A stretch of DNA of 64,000 bases from Branchiostoma lanceolatum. Lineage: Eukaryota; Chordata; Leptocardii; Amphioxiformes; Branchiostomatidae. Positions within the stretch are counted from its first letter, which is position 1, and the number at the start of each line of letters is the position of its first letter. Shown piece by piece: positions 45,740-57,600 of this stretch. The notes under the pieces were generated by a model, which saw only the letters and a list, made by a program, of their open reading frames with translations, was not told the DNA's origin and made no database searches. Position numbers and translations under genes: made by a program. The stretch is from positions 3,849,501-3,913,500 of the forward strand of contig NC_089727.1 of the NCBI RefSeq assembly GCF_035083965.1, read 5' to 3'.

Positions 45740-45957
45740 AGCCTCTACCAGGCTCCAGAGGCGGCTGGAAAGAGTAGAAACTGGCCAAATAGACAGAAAA
45801 ACATGAAAGAGGAGTTAGTCTGCTATAGGGGTATAAATAATTGGGGGATTAATTTGATACCCTTTCTTGATGCCGTGTCCGCACAGGCCCCACTATTCAC
45901 TCTATTAGGCCAATTTCTACTATTTTTCCAGTCATCCCGCGGGGCCTGGTAGAGGCT
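45740..45957. mobile_element. Foldback MITE, Mutator-like family, copy 2
   Basis: The arms AGCCTCTACCAGGC and GCCTGGTAGAGGCT are exact inverses at the ends and pair for about 50 bp. Identical 11-bp flanks AACAAATAGCT lie at 45729-45739 and 45958-45968. Target duplications of 9-11 bp are typical of Mutator-like elements. No coding potential. Confidence 0.5.
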
Positions 45958-46941
45958 AACAAATAGCTTCTGTAAGCTTTTTGCCAACCGTAGATCTGAT
46001 CAAGGAGGGTAAAACCTTATTTTAACCGATTTGACCTGACTGGAGATAAAACTTTTTCTACATCGATCGTATTGCATGGTGTGATTTTCTGACGACAACA
46101 TGTAACGTTACAGCTGGGAATAGAAAATCTTCATACCTTCGTGAAATGTTGAAATATCATTGTTTTGTTTTTCTTTATCATTAATTGTGAATTTCTGGTT
46201 TTGTCAATGCATTACATGACCTTTCGTAACCTATTTGGGACCTTTGACACAGCACTCCCTGTTAGCGTCCCCGAAGTGCCTAGTTCTTGAAGGCTGGGTA
46301 GAACATCTTGTATCAGATGAATAAATGTGTAAACTATGCTGTGTCGGGAATATGGGAACATGTCGTCTTTGAGACTCTATAGATTAGATTGTGGAGATTT
46401 GTCTTTTCTGTTCACACTGACTGCAGTTCAGTTGACCTACGCAGAGCGGCGCCATTTTTAAACAGGCCGTGAAAAGCCGATACGTAGACAGGATTATGAC
46501 GTTGTTGAATAGTTTGCAGACTGTACTCAAACTCAAATATCATTTCTTCATTTATCTAGTGTATCTTACTAATTCCAACCGCGTCGAAGTGAGTCACTCT
46601 GTGGTCCTTAACTATAGAAATTCCCATACGTCGCATACTGTGTTCTGCGATCTAAATTGTGGCGACACCCTGAAATTTATAGCTCTGTCCATTAAAAATG
46701 TTGTCAAGTACACGTTGTGTATGGTAACAATCCATACATGTGTAGTTTAAACAGGTAACTGAGGGTCCCCTAACTTCGGCATACCAGTATCGTCTGACGG
46801 ATTTTCAGTAGTCTCATTATGCATAAGTGAGCCATGTTTGTTTTCATCCACAGTGTTGGAGAAAATCATAATAAAGTGCTAAACTTTCTTCCAACACTAA
46901 GGTATTCACGAATCAAACTTTCGACGACCTCTGTCGCCTTT

Positions 46942-47046
46942 TTCAGGATCAATAATGACCAATCACTGACGAACGTAAACTCGCGTGTCTAGCTGTAACT
47001 CTCGCGAGTTAACGTTCGGCAGTGATTGGTCATTATTGATCCTGAA
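46942..47046. mobile_element. Short foldback element, 105 bp
   Basis: The left arm TTCAGGATCAATAATGACCA and its continuation to about 46985 pair with the right arm ending TGGTCATTATTGATCCTGAA. Only a few mismatches are seen over about 43 bp, and the loop is small. Confidence 0.5.
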
Positions 47047-47252
47047 GACCAATACGGATGGGCTTCCATTATAAGCTGGATAAAATCGTTAAGAACCCAG
47101 TTTCATGCATAGATCTGTGGTCCGAATGAAACATAGAGTTGTGTACAGTTCACCGATTTTTGCGTCACCGAGAAGATGTGACCACTGGTACAAGTTAGAC
47201 TGGGTTCTTTAGCTAAACGCAGTTCTTCGTACTTAGTAACCAAGTTGAATAA

Positions 47253-47470
47253 GGGCCCGTTCATATTTGTGCGTATGAGTTGCGTATTGACATGTTTTTG
47301 GTTTAGGTAAAGTTTGCGACTAAATAAGTCATTTTTTGTTGTTTCGATAACCATGCTGCACAAGGGTGGGTCAACGTTGAAAACAACCTTTCCCCGCAAA
47401 ATTTCCCTAAACCAAAATAAAAATTTAATACGCAACTCATACGGAGCTGAGTATACGCACAAGTAACACC
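47253..47470. mobile_element. MITE family M2, copy 1
   Basis: TTTGTGCGTATGAGTTGCG pairs with CGCAACTCATACGGAG and TATACGCACAAGT. TTTTTGGTTTAGG pairs with CCTAAACCAAAA. The core CTGCACAAGGGTGGGTCAA is shared with the copy at 48166. Confidence 0.5.
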
Positions 47471-47836
47471 CAGCAAAGCACGTGTACAACAACACTCCAT
47501 GATCCAGACAATTAATTCTGAACACAACTATTTCTGAGAGGTATCTTGAACATTTCCTGCTGAGATTAACTTCTTTGATGTTTCACTCGCGAAGTCCTTG
47601 TAAATGAATTATGAATGCTTTTCGCGAGAGCCATCCACCACTCTGAGATTCTTCAGTTTAATGAAGTTGTAATAGTCTGGGAGGAAAGCTGGGTGCGCTG
47701 AACTCCCGAGTGGTGCGAAGTAAGCGATGAGAAGTAACCCTGCAAACTTCGGGTATAAGCGGTGTCATGCTAAAGATATAATTTAGTGGCATCAATGGCT
47801 GAATGGGAATAAGATGAAATGGAAAAAATGTAAATA

Positions 47837-47837
<1 letters not shown>

Positions 47838-47884
<47 letters not shown>

Positions 47885-47902
47885 TGTGTGTGTGTGAGTG
47901 TG
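47838..47902. repeat. GT dinucleotide microsatellite
   Basis: A nearly pure run of TG/GT of about 60 bp with few interruptions. Confidence 0.5.
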
Positions 47903-48165
47903 TTAGTGTATAAACGTAGTATGGCGCAGCCGACCTTGCTCACGACAGACTCCCAACCATGGTCTGGAGAAGGTTGGGGCTGTTTGTATGGTTACGTGCC
48001 AAAGTAGTTTAGGAGTGGAGGCGAGAAGGGGACCAGAAGACTACCACGAGTTTTCTTTTTAGTCACAACCATTCGCCCTGTGCACTGTTTTGTTCTCACA
48101 CTAATCCGTGGGTATGATTTTCTCTCAATACTTCCCCGTACGGTTCCTCATGAATTACATTGTAA

Positions 48166-48393
48166 AGCCCCTGTCACACTTGTGCGTATATACAAGCCCG
48201 CATGGGTTGCGCATTAACATGATTTTGGTTTAGGTTAAGTTTGTAGCCGAATAAGGGATTTCTTATGTTCGATCACTAAGCTGCACAACGGTGGGTCAAA
48301 GTAGAAAACTACTTTTCCAACTTTTAAACCTTACTTAAACCAAAATTAATGCGCAACTCACGCGCACTTGAATATACGCACAAGTGTGCCCTA
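48166..48393. mobile_element. MITE family M2, copy 2
   Basis: Ends CCCCTGTCACACTTGTGCG and CGCACAAGTGTGCCC are inverse, and internal GATTTTGGTTTAGGTTAAG pairs with CTTACTTAAACCAAAAT. The core CTGCACAACGGTGGGTCAA matches copy 1. It lies 0.9 kb from copy 1. Confidence 0.5.
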
Positions 48394-48682
48394 ACACAGA
48401 ACTAAGGACAGGGAGCCACCTGATGAATAAGTATACTGTAAACGTGCTGTCGGTGTTGGGAAGAATTTTCCTAAATGAATATCAAACTTTTCCACCACGT
48501 AAGCGACATAGCACGCGGTGTGACTGACAGCTGTATAACTGTTGCCATGACTACAGAGCTAGAATGTTGAGAGGCGCGGCTCTAGCGTGTTTTCGCAGTT
48601 CATAACAAAATCAGAGACTGCAGAGGAAGGAGCAGAGACGATAACTTGCCATTTTTCGATCCAACCAACAAAAGATGTAAAC

Positions 48683-51600
48683 ATGAGAACAAGCCACCGC
48701 CGCCGCCTGATCCATCGGTAAGTATCTCTAACTTCTCACGCAGCTAGAACAGTTGGTCAACTTCGTTGTACGATTTGTTTTGTCATGGGATTTTTATAAA
48801 TATTAGAGCAGCGACGCTTTAATTTCCCCACAAATAGGATGGTAATTTTGCTTATGGCTCTAGCTTATTTATTGGTTGGTCTTGTGTCGCATCTAGATCT
48901 CCTTTTCATCATGCATAGATGGTTATTATTGTTATTATGTAATTAGTCGTAGTTTGTGTTTTTATATTGTGAAACCTGAAAAACAGGCTTGCCTGAGTAT
49001 ATTTTCCCTCTATAAATAAAATAAATGAAATAAATGAAATGGAACATTCGATAAGCTAATGAAGCGATAAGCGTGATAAGCGTGATGAAGCGAACTAATT
49101 TTTTGTTCGTACATAATTTTCAGCGACTGCTGGCCATTTACCATGTCAGGTTTCCGTGGCAAACTTGTTTTACAATGCAAGGAATCCTTACCGATATCAA
49201 GGGAGCATAAGGATAAACGTGGGCAGACACAATTCAGGTTTGGCGGGAACACAGTCATTTATTCCTCAAATGGAATTATAAACAAGTATAAAAACAGATG
49301 AGTATAAAGGAAATGATATAAAACAAGGTACAGAATGTATACGATAATTTCGTCTAAATAACAAACGTTCTTTTAGTTAATTTCCGTGGGGTTAACGCAA
49401 GACATTAATGATTTGCTAGTCAAGCTCCATTCAAAGTTTACGACATAGGCAAATATAATAAATCATAAACCAAGTTGCGTCCACGGTAAAGATTAGGCAT
49501 CAAACCACCATACGGCATTGAGTTGGGCATCAACGGGAGTAACTACTCAACGGAATATACAAACCAACTAATGCGAGATAGGGACTTATAAAGTTGGCCA
49601 TCAACGGGAGTAACAATCGAAACGGGTAACAATTAACAATATATTAAGAGTTGGCCATTAACAGGAGTTACGGCTCAACAGAGTAACAAGTAACAATATA
49701 ATAATGAACATAAAGTAACTAGTGCTGGGATACGGATATATAAGGTTGGTCGATAGCAGGAGTACCAATTCAACGGAGTAGCAAGTATCGATATAACATA
49801 GAGCTGCTCAAGCAGGAGTAGCATCTCAACGAGATAACAAGTAACAATATAATATCCATCATAAACTACTGTGGGATACGGGCGTACAAAAGGATCTGCA
49901 CTAAGGCCTGCACATGGTGCTTCCTTACACCATATCGTGTACACAGTAGAAAACATAAACTATGACTGAGGCGTGTACATAGCGCCTCCTAACACCATAT
50001 CGTTTACACAGTAGAAAACATAAACTATGACTAAGGCGTGTACATAGCGCCTCCTAACACCATATCGTTTACACAGTAAAAGGCATAAACTACGAACTAA
50101 GGCGTGTACATAGCGCTTCCTTACCACATGCCGTTTATACAGTAGAAAATAAAAACTGTTAACTAAGGCGTGTACATAGCGCTTCCTTACACCATGTCGT
50201 TTACACAGTAGGAAATATAAACTATAAACTAAGCCGTGTACATAGCGCTTCCTTACACCATGTCGTTTACACACTGGAAAACATTAACTAAGGCGTGTAC
50301 ATGGCGCCTCCTAGCACTATTATGTTTACACAGTAAAAAACTTAAAGTTAAAACTATCCTATGCTGCGCTATGGTCGTATGTATGACCGAAATGCATCTG
50401 AGGACCACCTCCCTAGCGCTCTAAGTTGTTTGTCAGGAACGCCGCTAAGGGCCGCATGAGTGGCGGCCCCAATACGGAATGAGTGGGCCGTGAATTCACG
50501 GGGGTCCAGTTCGACGTGTTTGACACATTTGCGTAGTGTGTGTGAGAAGAGATCGCTAGAAACTGGGCGGCCATCACTACGGAGGAAAAGGCAACCTGCG
50601 CGATTCCCCCGTATTGTGAGGTACGATTTCAGGCTGGCTACTGGGCAATACGAACTGCCGGTGTTTGGGGATATCGAGATAGTTGCAGGGCGGCTAGGGT
50701 TACCGTGCTTATAGGTGCGAAAGGTGACTAGTATGGAGTGGGGGTGTGAGGCCTGACTGTTGATATCCGAGAGCTGTAATGTGTGGTTGGCCGCGCCAGT
50801 GACCGTGACTTCCCCTATACGTGATAGTGAGTGGTAGCTGAATAGGAATAGAGCTTTGAATAGCTGTCGGTCGTAAGCGTGGCTGGTGACTGAAGGTATG
50901 GCGTCAAGAAGGGCTTTGAGAATAGAGGGAGTGATTGGTCTCCTTCCGTCCGGAGTTTGAGACTTGCGAGAAGCACGTACGAGTTTTTGAATGATGAATG
51001 ATTGAGTTGGGTCAGGAAAATTTAGCAGCTTATGGACGAAGGCAACAGCGGATAGTTTAGGTGGGATAGACGAAGCCGCATAGCCTTTGTTATGCATGTA
51101 TGCGACAAACTGAGATACAAGGTCTGGTGGGACTGGGAGGGTGGTCAGATCTTGACCGTGAATTTCCAGGGTGAATTGGCGGAATAACTGCCACGCCTGA
51201 CGGTAGGCACGAAAGGTGGACGGGGCAATTGACGAGGTGAGTAAGTCTGTCACAGTTTGATTAAGGCTGTCGGCTGCAGGGGTAGTGGTACTGGCGTTGG
51301 GTGGGGGTCCATATGGGGGTAGGCCTGTCGGAAACGGGATACCTGTAATCGAGACAGAGTGTCAGCCATGTCATTTTGTGAGCCAGGCACATGCGTCGCC
51401 CGACACATGATGTTATGTCGTAAAGAGACCAATACGAATCGGCGAACGAGTGGCATGATTAAAGGGTTCTTAGATGTTTGATGGTTAATAATATAAACCA
51501 GTGCTGCGTTATCCGTATGTAGGAGAATGCTTCGGTTTGACCATTGCTGACCCCACATGTGGAGAGCGACTACGATAGGGTAGAATTCTAAGATAGTTAT

Positions 51601-54600
51601 GTTCCGCGAGCGGAGGGAAGGGGGCCAGGGGCCATAGAACCAGGCTGACCCACAGATTCCCCCGTAACCCAGGGACGCGGCCGCATCGGTGAAGAGGTGA
51701 AGAGTTGAATTAGAAACGAATGTGTCATCTAAAAAGAAAGACCGGCCGTTAAAGTCGTTCAAGAAGGTGAGCCACAGACGCAAGTCTTGGTGAACTGTCG
51801 ACGGTAAAGGTATAAGGCTGTTTGGTTTGCGGGATTTTGTTAGATCAATTAGACGGCGTAAGAAAGCGCGTCCCGGGGGTACTACTTGACAAACATGATT
51901 AAGGAGACCGATAAGGGATTGAATTTGTTTAAGGCTAGCGCTATGCAGGCTCAGAAAGGAAAAGGATTTGCTCCCGGCATTTGGTTAATTTGTCTGGAGG
52001 AAGCCTGGCCTCCATAGCCACGGTATCAAGTTCTATCCCTAAGAAAGACATTGTGGTGTCCGGGGAAAACGTTTTCTCCTCCGCTAGGGGGACACCCACG
52101 TCGTGGCACATATTAGAGAATGCAGTTAGGTCGCGGTGGCAACTTGTGAAAGACTTGTTGGCGAAGAGAAAGTCGTCGAGAATATGGGTAGGGAACTTGA
52201 TGTGTAGTTTATTCCGGGCAATCCATTCGAGGGCAGAACTGAACGATTCGAATATACTACAGCTTATTCTGGAGCCCATTGGTAAACATTTGTCATAATA
52301 AAATTCCCCATTCCAGTAGAATCCTAGAAGGTGATGATCGTTGGGGTGAATCGGGATTAAACGGAAAGCCGCTTCGATGTCAGTTTTCGCCAAGAAACAG
52401 CCTGGGCCGAGAAACTTAATGTGGCGGATGGCGTTTGTGATGTTCGCATACGTAACAGTCGATAAATCAGGCGGGATACCGTCATTGACGGAATTGTTGG
52501 GAGGATAAGAAAGGTCGTGTATGAGGCGAAATTTACCGGGGGTCTTTTTGGGGACTGCGTACAATGGGGAGAGAAAGAGATTTGGAAAAGGTGGAGAAGA
52601 GAAGGGTCCAGCAACCCGCGTAGACACCAACTCTATCTGCAACTTGTTGTAGATTGGAGTGAAATGGGAATGTTTTGGCTGGGGGGGGAATATTAGGGGG
52701 CGGGTTCTAACGCCAAAATATTCTAGTGGGAAACCAAAGGTGAAGCCACTTAAAATGTAGTCTTTGTCTCGTACCGGGTATCCACAAAGATATGTAGAAA
52801 GAGAGCGGACATTTACTGGGGTAGGTAGCAGGGCGACCTGAGGTATGGGGTTAGCGTTTACGTGGATTGGCCGATGACGCGTCTTTGCAGAGTGGGGCCT
52901 TGTGTGCGCCAGAGCCGCATTTGTAGCAGGAATGCTTGTATAAGCAGTTGTGCTGGAAACACTGGCCGTTTGGTTTGTGGTATTGAAAACAATACCCGGC
53001 CGGGATGTTTGGGGTAGTCTTTGGGCTGGGAACAGCGGAGCGAGCAGAGGAGGCTGTTGACGAAGGGGGGGTGGAGCGGGCGGAGGAAGCTGTTGACGAA
53101 GGGGCGGGGTACAAGGCGTCTACATACAGTTGAAGGTGAGGAGTGTCCCAGGGGGCGGTGGGGTTCTTCTCTCTGTACTGTCTAAACAGCTCGTCATACC
53201 GAAGCCAGTCTGCTTGACGATCGGCTAGTGTACGCACGAGGTGTTGGTAGGCTAAGAGCTGAGGGCTGTGGGAAGGGTGAAGTTGGATGTAAATGTAGTG
53301 GAAAATGAGGAATGCAGTTGTCCACTGCTCCAGTGAGAGTGGGTGCCTTTGCTCGGTGGAGCGGTTTGCCAAAGTCAAAGTTGGGGTGAGAGTGTTTGAG
53401 AGGGATACAGTGTACTGCGGGGCCGACTGGAAGGCGGGGAGTAGGTTTTTGAAGTAGACGAATTTGTGACGCCAAATCTTGTCTTTAATGTTGTCAGAGA
53501 TCCCTGTGTCTAAGGGAACGTGGAGGCCGGTGTTGGCGTGGGAGACTGGGTCAAAAGAGAGGGGAGGCACGAGGGGGGAGGTCTCAGAATGCTGTGAATG
53601 TGTGGTCTTATCAGATGCATGTGATTCTGTTGTCTTATCGCTATTGATAGTGTTACCTAATATTGACGCTGCTATTGTCTCTGCCGGGGTCCTCGTGGGG
53701 GTGTCTATGCCGGTCGGCGGCAGGGTCGGGAGGCCGGAGGCTGTCGTCCCGGGGGCCCGCGGCGGGTTCTGTGTAGATGCTGGTGGTGTCATGATGGAGG
53801 CTAAGCTCTGCTGGATTGACTGGGTGACGGATGTGAGCGCGCCCAGCTGCTCCTTGAGGGATGTGATGTCTGCAGACGTGGTTGTAGACGTGGTCGTGGT
53901 CGTGGTGGTGCTGCTGGTCGTAGCGTCCTTGTCTGCCCGCGTTTTCCTCGGCCGCTTCGGAGGAGGCACGATGGGCTCAGGTGCTACGCCGGATGATCGA
54001 GTGCGTGGCATCGCTAGGGCTCAAGGTGAAAAGAAAAGGTGTGAATAAAATATATCGGTTGCACGGCAGAATGTTTCCGACAGGTAAGCGGATATACATG
54101 TCGGGACCGAAAGGGGTAGGTTTCGGATCGACATTCAAAGAACAGCCATGACGCCGCAACCTGCGTTATTGGGATGTTTAGTGGACCCTAGATATGGTTA
54201 TGGGAAAGTGCACCGGAATTTAGGTGGGTCCTGTCGGTCACCGTGGCAACCGCCAGAAGGATAATGAGAGTAAACAATGTTGCGCCCGTCAGCACGGGAA
54301 AATAATTAGCCGCACCACACGACAGGGTATAAAGAAATTCCTTTCGCCCGACAGCACAGTCGTAAAAGAAACAACTGCGCCACACGTCGGGACGAGGGTA
54401 GTAAATAAATCCTTTCGCCTGACAGCACAGTCGTAAAAGAAACAACTGCGCCACACGCCAGGACGAAGGGAGTAAGGAAATAACCTTGCACGTCAGTACA
54501 TTGCATTGGCTAGGTACCACACGACGTAACTAGGTTTAATAAAAATTAAAAAATTAGAAACGGCTATTTCACGCCGGTAGCGGTACGTTGATCAGGACAC

Positions 54601-57600
54601 GATACCACATGGCGTGACATACACAAATAACTGGAAAACGCACTACATGACGTGACGAGGTGCAGTTTTAATGGAATATAAGGTATGTCATCTATTATGG
54701 GAACTAGATGGGAGGGTGGGTAAAAACTTCGGAGCGAAAGATTGGCGTGTGCTTTCACAACGAGGTGTGGGCTGAGAATGATTTGGATATAGGTCTGGGG
54801 GATGTGGCGGTGTTGAGACCACCAGAGGGTGTTGTTCGTTCCTCGCCACAGGATATGATCCTGACACCCCCGTTTTACAACCCCGGTTTGTCGGCTACTT
54901 GGCACAAAGAGATCTCGGGTTTTCACGTGGGAACGGCCTGACCACCCTGCTAGCTAGTCGGTCGGAGTTCCTTTTCTTTCAAAACACGTTTTTACCATGT
55001 CAGGTTTCCGTGGCAAACTTGTTTTACAATGCAAGGAATCCTTACCGATATCAAGGGAGCATAAGGATAAACGTGGGCAGACACAATTCAGGTTTGGCGG
55101 GAACACAGTCATTTATTCCTCAAATGGAATTATAAACAAGTATAAAAACAGATGAGTATAAAGGAAATGATATAAAACAAGGTACAGAATGTATACGATA
55201 ATTTCGTCTAAATAACAAACGTTCTTTTAGTTAATTTCCGTGGGGTTAACGCAAGACATTAATGATTTGCTAGTCAAGCTCCATTCAAAGTTTACGACAT
55301 AGGCAAATATAATAAATCATAAACCAAGTTGCGTCCACGGTAAAGATTAGGCATCAAACCACCATATAGCTCACCAATTGTGAGCAGAAACAAAGGGGCC
55401 AAAAGGGCGCGAAATGCGACCAAACATGGAGAGTAGAAAAGCCTACCCGCGAAGAATTCCGCATTTCGAGTATCGGATCCAATTATATTATATCTGAACA
55501 ACAACATATGCTCGTAAGAAACGTCAAATATTATGAATGGTACGATTCAGGAGGCGGAAGGTGTGGGATAAGTGCTCCCCGTATACTTCTGTAATACTCT
55601 AAGTTGCCTAGTTCGCTGAGATGGAGTCCATCTTTGACAAAATAGTTTGGGTTTTTCTGCCAGAGTTTTTTGTGATACCATCTGTGGACCGAAGGTGTCG
55701 CGTCGACGAGGGGGCGAAATACTCGGCGGAAATCCTCGATGCGATCATGGAAGTTCGGCATCCCACGTGGCGGTTTCAGTCGCCATAATGGTTCAGCCAC
55801 TACGACGACGGAGACGGACGGAATGTTGGAGATTCGGCCGGATAGGGCTACTAGGTCATGTGCAATTTTGTCGGGATGCATGTAAGGCCGACAAATGTCG
55901 TTGTGAGCCAGTTCGACATATACAATGTCTGGGCGAGTTTCTCTAAGAATAGGGAGGACACTGTTGTAATATTTTGGAATAGAACAGCCCGGAACGCCGT
56001 GGAAGTTAATGTCGACATTCGCTAGCCAAAAGTCTGGACTGACAGCCCGTCCGGAGGCCGTGGACGTCCGTCGCTGAATGAAATTGTCAAGTCTAGAGAC
56101 AAAAGAGTGGCCAGTAATGGCGATACGTTTAGTAGGGGGATCCATTAATGTAAAAGGGGGCAGCTCACCGTGTGTTTGAATCCTTGGGTTGGATTGCAAT
56201 GGCCGTCTTTGAACGTTGGCTGTTGAAAGTTGGCTGTTGGCTGTCGTCCTGTTGCTCAGCGGGGCCAGGTTCAGCGGGGCCTGGTGTACAGCGGGGCCTG
56301 GTGTACGTAGCTCCGGGCGATACCACCGCTGTTGAACGTTGACTGTTGAACGTTGGCTGTTGGCTGTTGTCCTGTTGCTCAGCGGGCCCTGGTTCAGCGG
56401 GGCCCGGTGTACAGCGGGGCCTGGAGTACGTAGTTACGGGCAGGACTGTTCAGCGGGACCGCCGGGGCCGGATGGACGGAGCGAAGCAAAGCAAATGTCG
56501 GTGCCAAGAGTCCAGATAACAGCGTCTGGGGAGCAGATGTCGGTGCAAAAGTCCGGATAACAGCGTCTGAGGAGCAAATGTCAGTGCCAGAGGAGCGAAA
56601 GATTGGCGTGTGCTTTCACAACGAGGTGTGGGCTGAGAATGATTTGGATATAGGTCTGGGGGATGTGGCGGTGTTGAGACCACCAGAGGGTGTTGTTCGT
56701 TCCTCGCCACAGGATATGATCCTGACACCCCCGTTTTACAACCCCGGTTTGTCGGCTACTTGGCACAAAGAGATCTCGGGTTTTCACGTGGGAACGGCCT
56801 GACCACCCTGCTAGCTAGTCGGTCGGAGTTCCTTTTCTTTCAAAACACGTTTTTCCCGGACGGTTTCTGTCGGGACGCAGCCGCTCTACCGCGGAAGCGA
56901 AGGACGGACGCCGGGAAGCCGAGCGCCCCCCGCCGCCGGTAACTACCTTTCTCACTCCGTTCACTTCTCCGTTCCATAAGTACTTTTCAGCTAGCTCACA
57001 ACGGTTGAGATTTTCCTTGTAGAATCTCTTTGTAAAATATAAATGTTCAAGGCAACGGTAAAATTGTTTACATTTCCAACAATGTTAAACATTATACGAC
57101 TGGCAGTAAGTTGTCGGGAAATCTTGGAATAACCGTAGAACGATTTTTCGATTAGTCATACATATAGATGTTGAACAATATTTTCTTTGTTTTTAATGTT
57201 TGCCAACCAAATCATTTGTGATCTTTCGCCTAATATAATGATTTGAAAAAAATGTTACGTTCAATATCCCGCATGAGAGCTAATAAAAGAGCTGATTATT
57301 GATATGTGTTTTTTTCAGCGGGGTGACGCCCAGCCAGTCGGCCAACAACCGGCCAAACCTCCCGACGACTACCAGTGTCGCGGGTTCGACGGGCCCGCTG
57401 ACTACGGTGGGCGCGGACCAGGGTTTGACGGGGCCCCTGACTACGGTGGGCGGGCACCAGGGCTCGACGAGCCCGCTGACTACGGTTAGACTGTCCGTTA
57501 CTTTTACAGATAGTTAAGGTTTGCTAGCCTTCGCACAAAATACCTAAGGCCTAGGAAAGTTAATGTTGTTCATCCTTAAAAGAATAAGGTAAGGAGGAAT

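Larger units (their letters stand above)
49140..56851 (-). mobile_element. Complete Ngaro/DIRS-class tyrosine-recombinase retroelement, 7.7 kb
   Basis: In coding order (minus strand) it reads: repeat A1 (56854-56592), SGNH hydrolase ORF, repeat B1 (55366-54994), repeat A2 (54993-54731), gag, RT-RNase H, YR, minisatellites, repeat B2 (49512-49140). The two A copies (263 bp) and the two B copies (373 bp) look identical by eye, which implies a recent insertion. There is no target duplication beyond a shared TTT, as expected for integration by a tyrosine recombinase rather than a DDE integrase. The element splits an exon of the gene at 48683-59013. Confidence 0.5.

Noticed and set aside
49960-50274. 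104-codon repeat protein (KRHGVRKRYVHALV)
   Set aside because: It is the translation of the 65-bp minisatellite in the YR element; units vary in length and frame.
49903-50348. CRISPR-like array
   Set aside because: Units are contiguous imperfect 65-bp repeats without unique spacers, and the genome is eukaryotic.
53479-54048. 189-codon plus-strand frame
   Set aside because: It is antisense to the gag ORF; its Val/Gly-rich text mirrors the Thr/Ser/Pro-rich gag linker and has no domain.
54708-54941. 77-codon frame repeated at 56578-56802
   Set aside because: It is repeat A of the YR element, and the same text on the opposite strand is also open; no protein motif.
57299-57517. Alternative Thr-rich frame (STGPLTTVG) in exon 57319-57484
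   Set aside because: It can be spliced to a different stop (59045), but its phase does not match exon 1 at 48717; the Tyr/Gly frame fits all junctions.
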